This document shows positions 13,900 to 18,039 of a stretch of DNA of 18,039 nt, piece by piece. The stretch covers positions 1 to 18,039 of the forward strand of contig CAMBHH010000052.1 in the NCBI GenBank assembly GCA_945866505.1, in the 5' to 3' direction. The notes under the pieces were generated by a model. That model was not told the DNA's origin and ran no database searches. It saw nothing but the letters and a program-made list of their open reading frames with translations. Numbering within the stretch: position 1 is the first letter of the stretch; each line of letters begins with the position of its first letter. The stretch comes from Flavobacterium psychrophilum. GTDB taxonomy: Bacteria; Bacteroidota; Bacteroidia; Flavobacteriales; Flavobacteriaceae. Made by a program: the position numbers and the translations under genes.

Positions 13900-16800
13900 T
13901 TAGTCTTCTTCAGGAACTTTTCCCTCCGTGTTAGGATATAACGGTTTCGAATTGGGTTTATTAGGTTTTGACGGATCTTTTTTTTCAGGAGCCAAGTTCG
14001 AATCATCATCTACACTACCTGAATCAACTGCTTTTTCAATTTTTTTATTTTTGAATATTTTGTTAGCGAGCTCTTTGAATGTATCAAAATCAACCTCATA
14101 AGAAATACCAACTCCTTGTGTATAACCAATTCCTTCACCGATATAACTAATGTCATTTTCTCTATTGAAAAATCGCAAGTTAACTGTCCCATCTTCGTTT
14201 ACGCGATACAAAATTTCTACATCTCCTACCACAGCAGTTTGTGTAACTCCACCAAAAGGAACTCCAACTTTTCCGTTGATAGTCACCCTTTCGTTAATTT
14301 TTGAGGAAATTGAGGCAACAAATCTTCCATCTGTTTCCTTTCCAGTTGTTCTGTCCGCACCAATAATATCAATATTAACCTGAAATTTTTCGTCGTTAGA
14401 ATGTATCATACCCGTCAGTAAACTTGAAGCCGTCTCATAGGCACTTTGTGACAATGCTGATTGACTAACGCCTTCGGAGCTCAGAAAACCACCGGTAGAT
14501 AGCAAGTATAAAGCTTGCGTTTGTCGTACTTCTTTGTCACTTAATTTATACTCTATTTCGGATTTCATCACATTACTAACTGTTGGAAATTCAAAATTAA
14601 AGTCAGGTTCTGGACTAGTCAAATCGCCTCTAACACCAATAACTACGTTTACATCTATCTTTTTATTATAAGATGAATTTTCTAATAAAACCGATGGATT
14701 TGCAGCTGTTTTATAAATTGCTTCCAAGTTTAAACGCGCACGCATTGGATTTCCTTCCCAAGAAATATATCCTCCTTTTTTGACTGTAAATTTCTTATCA
14801 ATCAAACCACCATATTTAAAATTATAGGTTCCTTCATACGCTTGGAAATCGCCCCACATATTGAATTTTCCTAAAGTATTAATTTTAAAAAGCAAGGTTC
14901 CGTTTCCTTTTCCTTTCATTCCGTGACCTGTATTCCGGTCTAATATAACTTCAACTTCGGCGTCGGGTGTAATGTCTAAATCAAATTCCAATTCAAGACC
15001 TTTGTAATCTCTGGAATTATCAACAATTCCTTTTCTAAAGTTAAACTTTTCTTTGGCAGTCAAAAAATGTAAAAAATCATTACTACTAACACTTTCAGAA
15101 TTATTAATTGGAATTTTTAAAGATGATCCTTTTTCGGATTTGGCATCAACCTTTATAAACAAGGCGTTTGTTGGGCCTTTGATAGTTGCAACACCATCAA
15201 TAAATGCAACACCATAATAGGCTGCATCTTCTGCATCTTGAGTGTCTAAAACCAACAACCTTTTAGAATTGATGCTCAAATCCAGCTTCCAATCGGAAAA
15301 ATTACGATGTTCAACACTTCCGTTTAAATTCCCTTTTGTACCAAATTTAGTATCAGTAAGTACATCATTTTTAAATAAAAATTTCTCATCTGTCAAATCT
15401 ACAACAGTTCTTTTACTCAGAGAATAATCAACATTTAGATACGGTATTTTCAATCCGGCATCATCTACATAAAGCCTTCCATTGATATCGGGCTTTGTGA
15501 GATTTCCCTCGATAGTAGCATTTCCTGTTGCAAAACCCCTAATATTTGATATCACGTCTCCGCCAAGTGGTCCTAAAATTCCTAAATTAAACTTATCTAA
15601 CTTCAATTGTAAATCTAAAATGGTACTGTTTTCAACAATTTCAAACTTACCATTAACTCCGAAAGACTCTACATTTTCATTTTCGATAGAGGAGTTTACT
15701 GCAAATTTTTTGAAAGTTTCATCTCCAGTAATGTCAAAATTCAAATTACCCAAATTAGTATTATTAATGTTCAAACTGTCGATTTGAATGGATGCAGTGG
15801 GTTGAAAAACAGATTTATCCTGCTTGTAATTGATGATGGCGTCTAAATTTCCGTTAAATACAAATTTGGGATCTGCCGGTGTAATTTGATTTATATCAAC
15901 ATTTTTAAAACTCAATTTTAAATCCTTATCTGTTTTTCCCTTGATATCCCCCATAAAAGTAATTTCTTGGTTTCCGTGGGTTAGAATAATGTTGTCAAAA
16001 TTGAAATTTTGGAAAGATTTATCAAAAACAATCTGATTGTTTGGAGTTTCTTTTTCATTCAAAAACCACAAATAATCCTTGAGTTTTATCTCCGATTTGT
16101 GCAGCCCAACTACGTTTTTATTGGCTGCATTTATTGTGTGATACAAATTCAAATTGAAATAATCCTGACCTTTTGTACCTCCTTTAAACTCCGACCGAAA
16201 GAACAAAGTATCTTTCATTGTAACATTTAATAAACTAAAATCGCGGATTTTATAAAACTTGGTTTTAATACTATCTAATTCAATGAAGGCATTATAGAGT
16301 GGATTTTTATTGTCAATTTTAACCCTAATATTATCGAAAGTATTCGTTGACGCGGTGACTTTTGGTGAATTAAAATTAAACTTGAATTCCTGATTATCTG
16401 AGTTGATATTCCCTTTTACAATAGTATTTGTCGCAATGGAAATTTCTGGATAAAAAATTTCGATTATTTTATTGTAGATGGAGAAGTTAAATTTCAGAAA
16501 CTGTCCTTTTTTGACTTTTTCGGGTTTGAAATTGGCATACAAGCTTCCCAGCGAATTCATTACCAATTTTTCCAACTGATTGAATTGAAATTTGCCCGCA
16601 ATTTCACCTTCAATAATATCTTGAGAATTTACCTTTATTGTCCGCACACCGTTTGGGTCAAAAGTAGAATTGATATAAAAATCATTAAAAGAATAGGTTG
16701 CTTTTGCGTTTTGATAGGTTGTTTTATTTATAAAAACATCCCCAGTTAGATTGTCGACAGTGCTTCCAGACAAATTCACAATAATATCTCCTTGAAATTT

Positions 16801-18039
16801 GGAAATACTATCTTTCATAAAATTTAACTTTTTCAAATCGGCATTTTCAACATTGATTTTAAAGTCATATCGGCTGGTCTTTTTACTCAAATCTACTAAT
16901 CCATCAAAATTCATTTTCAAGTTTGGATCATTTGCCTTTACCTTACCTTTGTAAAGACCTTTTACAAAATTTCCATTCAAATCGACGTTACGGTAGGTAT
17001 AATTATTATAGTTTATTTTAGCAATTCCGCCTTTCACAGCAGTATTCAAGGATTTTTCAGAAAACCCCTGACCATCAATATCCAAATTCAAACTAGCTTT
17101 CCCAAGGTCTTTTCTGTCAATCAAAGCACCAATATTAAAATTATCTAAGACAACATTTCCAGCATAGGTTGCTTTGTCCGATAAATTCATATTTTTAATA
17201 ATCAAATCTGATTTTACGTTTCCTATCTGTGAAGCCATTGCAAAACTGGCATTGAGAGAAGTGGTAGTAACCTGAGCATTTCCGTCAAGCTTGATTGTGC
17301 CTAATTTTTTCAAAATAACGGGTAATGTTTTCCCTAAAACATTCGGTAAAATGGTTACCAAATCATTGTAATTAGTAGAAAGTTTGTTAAATCTACCATT
17401 CATAAAAAATTCTTTCCCCTTAGACGGAAAAAGATTTTTGAAGTTAATTGTTCCTATTATTTGAGAATTTTTAGCATTCGACAATTTAAAATTTGCCAAT
17501 ACCAAATTGTTTAACGGTCCTTTTATTCTTCCTTTGATTTTAAAAAGCTGATTTTTACCCAATTCATTATAAAAACTGCGAATATCATTGGAAGCTAGCG
17601 TTGACTTTTCGAGTTTAACATCAAATTCGACTTTATCGGTAAAATTGGCAAAATCTTCAATTTCATAATTCATCACTACCGAACCTTTAAGTTTGGATTC
17701 TTTGGTAACTAAATCAAGATTTTCGAGTTTGATATGCTTGGTCGTGTAGCTGAATTTTGTACTTAAATCTTCTATAAAAATCCCTCGGTGATCCTGAAAC
17801 GACATCGCATTAATAGTTGTAGTTACCTCAGGCCCATAGATTCTCAAAGCAGTGGCTGCAATATTTAATTTGGTAAAGTCAACATCTGTGGGAACAGCTC
17901 TATTTTCGTCAATAAGACTATAATGGCCGTTAGTAATCTTTACTTTGGTGGCGGTTAATAAAAAATGTTTTGTAGAAGGTGGCGTTTTAGAATCAAATGC
18001 CGCTACGAATCGATCAAGATTGGATTCTTTTTCTTTTTT
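13900..18039 (-). CDS. tamB: Translocation and assembly module protein TamB (partial, N-terminus missing)
   Basis: A very long inner-membrane-anchored protein of the AsmA/TamB (DUF490) group, whose beta-groove spans the periplasm and carries phospholipid to, or supports protein assembly in, the outer membrane. The frame is open through the right edge (hand-read residues such as KVKITNGHYSLIDENR lie there), so 1379 residues are visible and the 5' end is outside. An internal TTG at 17845-17847 should not be taken as the start. Most of the chain is repetitive beta-strand of the type 'xxGxxNGxvxxxxL'. The TamB_C domain occupies roughly the last 450 residues, with YLLSTGGFLSSEG and a late GVGISYEVDF. 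The end is a hydrophilic Lys/Pro/Asp-rich tail of about 50-60 residues. In Bacteroidota the outer-membrane partner is a TamA-like protein or TamL, not seen here. Confidence 0.92.
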   Translation of the reverse strand, partial: KKEKESNLDRFVAAFDSKTPPSTKHFLLTATKVKITNGHYSLIDENRAVPTDVDFTKLNIAATALRIYGPEVTTTINAMSFQDHRGIFIEDLSTKFSYTTKHIKLENLDLVTKESKLKGSVVMNYEIEDFANFTDKVEFDVKLEKSTLASNDIRSFYNELGKNQLFKIKGRIKGPLNNLVLANFKLSNAKNSQIIGTINFKNLFPSKGKEFFMNGRFNKLSTNYNDLVTILPNVLGKTLPVILKKLGTIKLDGNAQVTTTSLNASFAMASQIGNVKSDLIIKNMNLSDKATYAGNVVLDNFNIGALIDRKDLGKASLNLDIDGQGFSEKSLNTAVKGGIAKINYNNYTYRNVDLNGNFVKGLYKGKVKANDPNLKMNFDGLVDLSKKTSRYDFKINVENADLKKLNFMKDSISKFQGDIIVNLSGSTVDNLTGDVFINKTTYQNAKATYSFNDFYINSTFDPNGVRTIKVNSQDIIEGEIAGKFQFNQLEKLVMNSLGSLYANFKPEKVKKGQFLKFNFSIYNKIIEIFYPEISIATNTIVKGNINSDNQEFKFNFNSPKVTASTNTFDNIRVKIDNKNPLYNAFIELDSIKTKFYKIRDFSLLNVTMKDTLFFRSEFKGGTKGQDYFNLNLYHTINAANKNVVGLHKSEIKLKDYLWFLNEKETPNNQIVFDKSFQNFNFDNIILTHGNQEITFMGDIKGKTDKDLKLSFKNVDINQITPADPKFVFNGNLDAIINYKQDKSVFQPTASIQIDSLNINNTNLGNLNFDITGDETFKKFAVNSSIENENVESFGVNGKFEIVENSTILDLQLKLDKFNLGILGPLGGDVISNIRGFATGNATIEGNLTKPDINGRLYVDDAGLKIPYLNVDYSLSKRTVVDLTDEKFLFKNDVLTDTKFGTKGNLNGSVEHRNFSDWKLDLSINSKRLLVLDTQDAEDAAYYGVAFIDGVATIKGPTNALFIKVDAKSEKGSSLKIPINNSESVSSNDFLHFLTAKEKFNFRKGIVDNSRDYKGLELEFDLDITPDAEVEVILDRNTGHGMKGKGNGTLLFKINTLGKFNMWGDFQAYEGTYNFKYGGLIDKKFTVKKGGYISWEGNPMRARLNLEAIYKTAANPSVLLENSSYNKKIDVNVVIGVRGDLTSPEPDFNFEFPTVSNVMKSEIEYKLSDKEVRQTQALYLLSTGGFLSSEGVSQSALSQSAYETASSLLTGMIHSNDEKFQVNIDIIGADRTTGKETDGRFVASISSKINERVTINGKVGVPFGGVTQTAVVGDVEILYRVNEDGTVNLRFFNRENDISYIGEGIGYTQGVGISYEVDFDTFKELANKIFKNKKIEKAVDSGSVDDDSNLAPEKKDPSKPNKPNSKPLYPNTEGKVPEED

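Noticed and set aside
17845..17847. TTG that could be read as the tamB start codon
   Set aside because: The frame stays open with TamB-like beta-strand sequence from here to the right edge, so the gene begins outside the window.

Overview
The window looks like chromosomal DNA of a Bacteroidota bacterium, most likely a Flavobacterium or close relative. The DNA is AT-rich, the starts lack clear Shine-Dalgarno sequences, and the gene set is typical of that group: bacillithiol synthase BshA, a split HdrB/HdrC-like Fe-S pair, a Bacteroidota-type LptD, TamB, and a pfkA-gapA glycolysis pair. I see no rRNA, tRNA, CRISPR array, insertion sequence or phage gene. No gap between genes exceeds 300 bases.

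Left part (1-6033, all minus strand). In transcription order: a SPOR-tailed N-acetylmuramoyl-L-alanine amidase, an MCE/MlaD-type lipid-transfer protein, a membrane 2x[4Fe-4S] protein with its cysteine-rich (CCG) partner, a conserved 160-residue protein without a known function, and BshA, whose C-terminus lies beyond the left edge. The two Fe-S genes together carry all the parts of an ETF:menaquinone oxidoreductase (EMO, DUF224) type enzyme, but on two polypeptides. The junctions in this stretch hold short tandem repeats and one strongly folded, roughly 105-bp intergenic element.

Middle (6114-9389, plus strand). lptD diverges from the amidase gene over an 80-bp promoter region and is followed by ridA. 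lptD probably starts at a TTG codon, and which TTG is open.

Right part (9496-18039, all minus strand). In transcription order: TamB (its 5' end lies beyond the right edge), pfkA, gapA with a clear intrinsic terminator, an N-acetylglucosamine kinase of the BadF/BadG family, and a secreted GH16 glycoside hydrolase standing alone without SusC/SusD partners.

Taken together the region mixes envelope building and maintenance (LptD, TamB, MCE protein, amidase), central glycolysis (PfkA, GapA), amino-sugar use or recycling (NAGK), thiol redox balance (BshA) and electron entry into menaquinone (Fe-S pair). Most of it is ordinary conserved flavobacterial core. The least explained signals are the split EMO-like module, the 160-residue family, the folded element at 2409-2512, and the 7- and 8-bp tandem repeats that sit directly upstream of three start codons.
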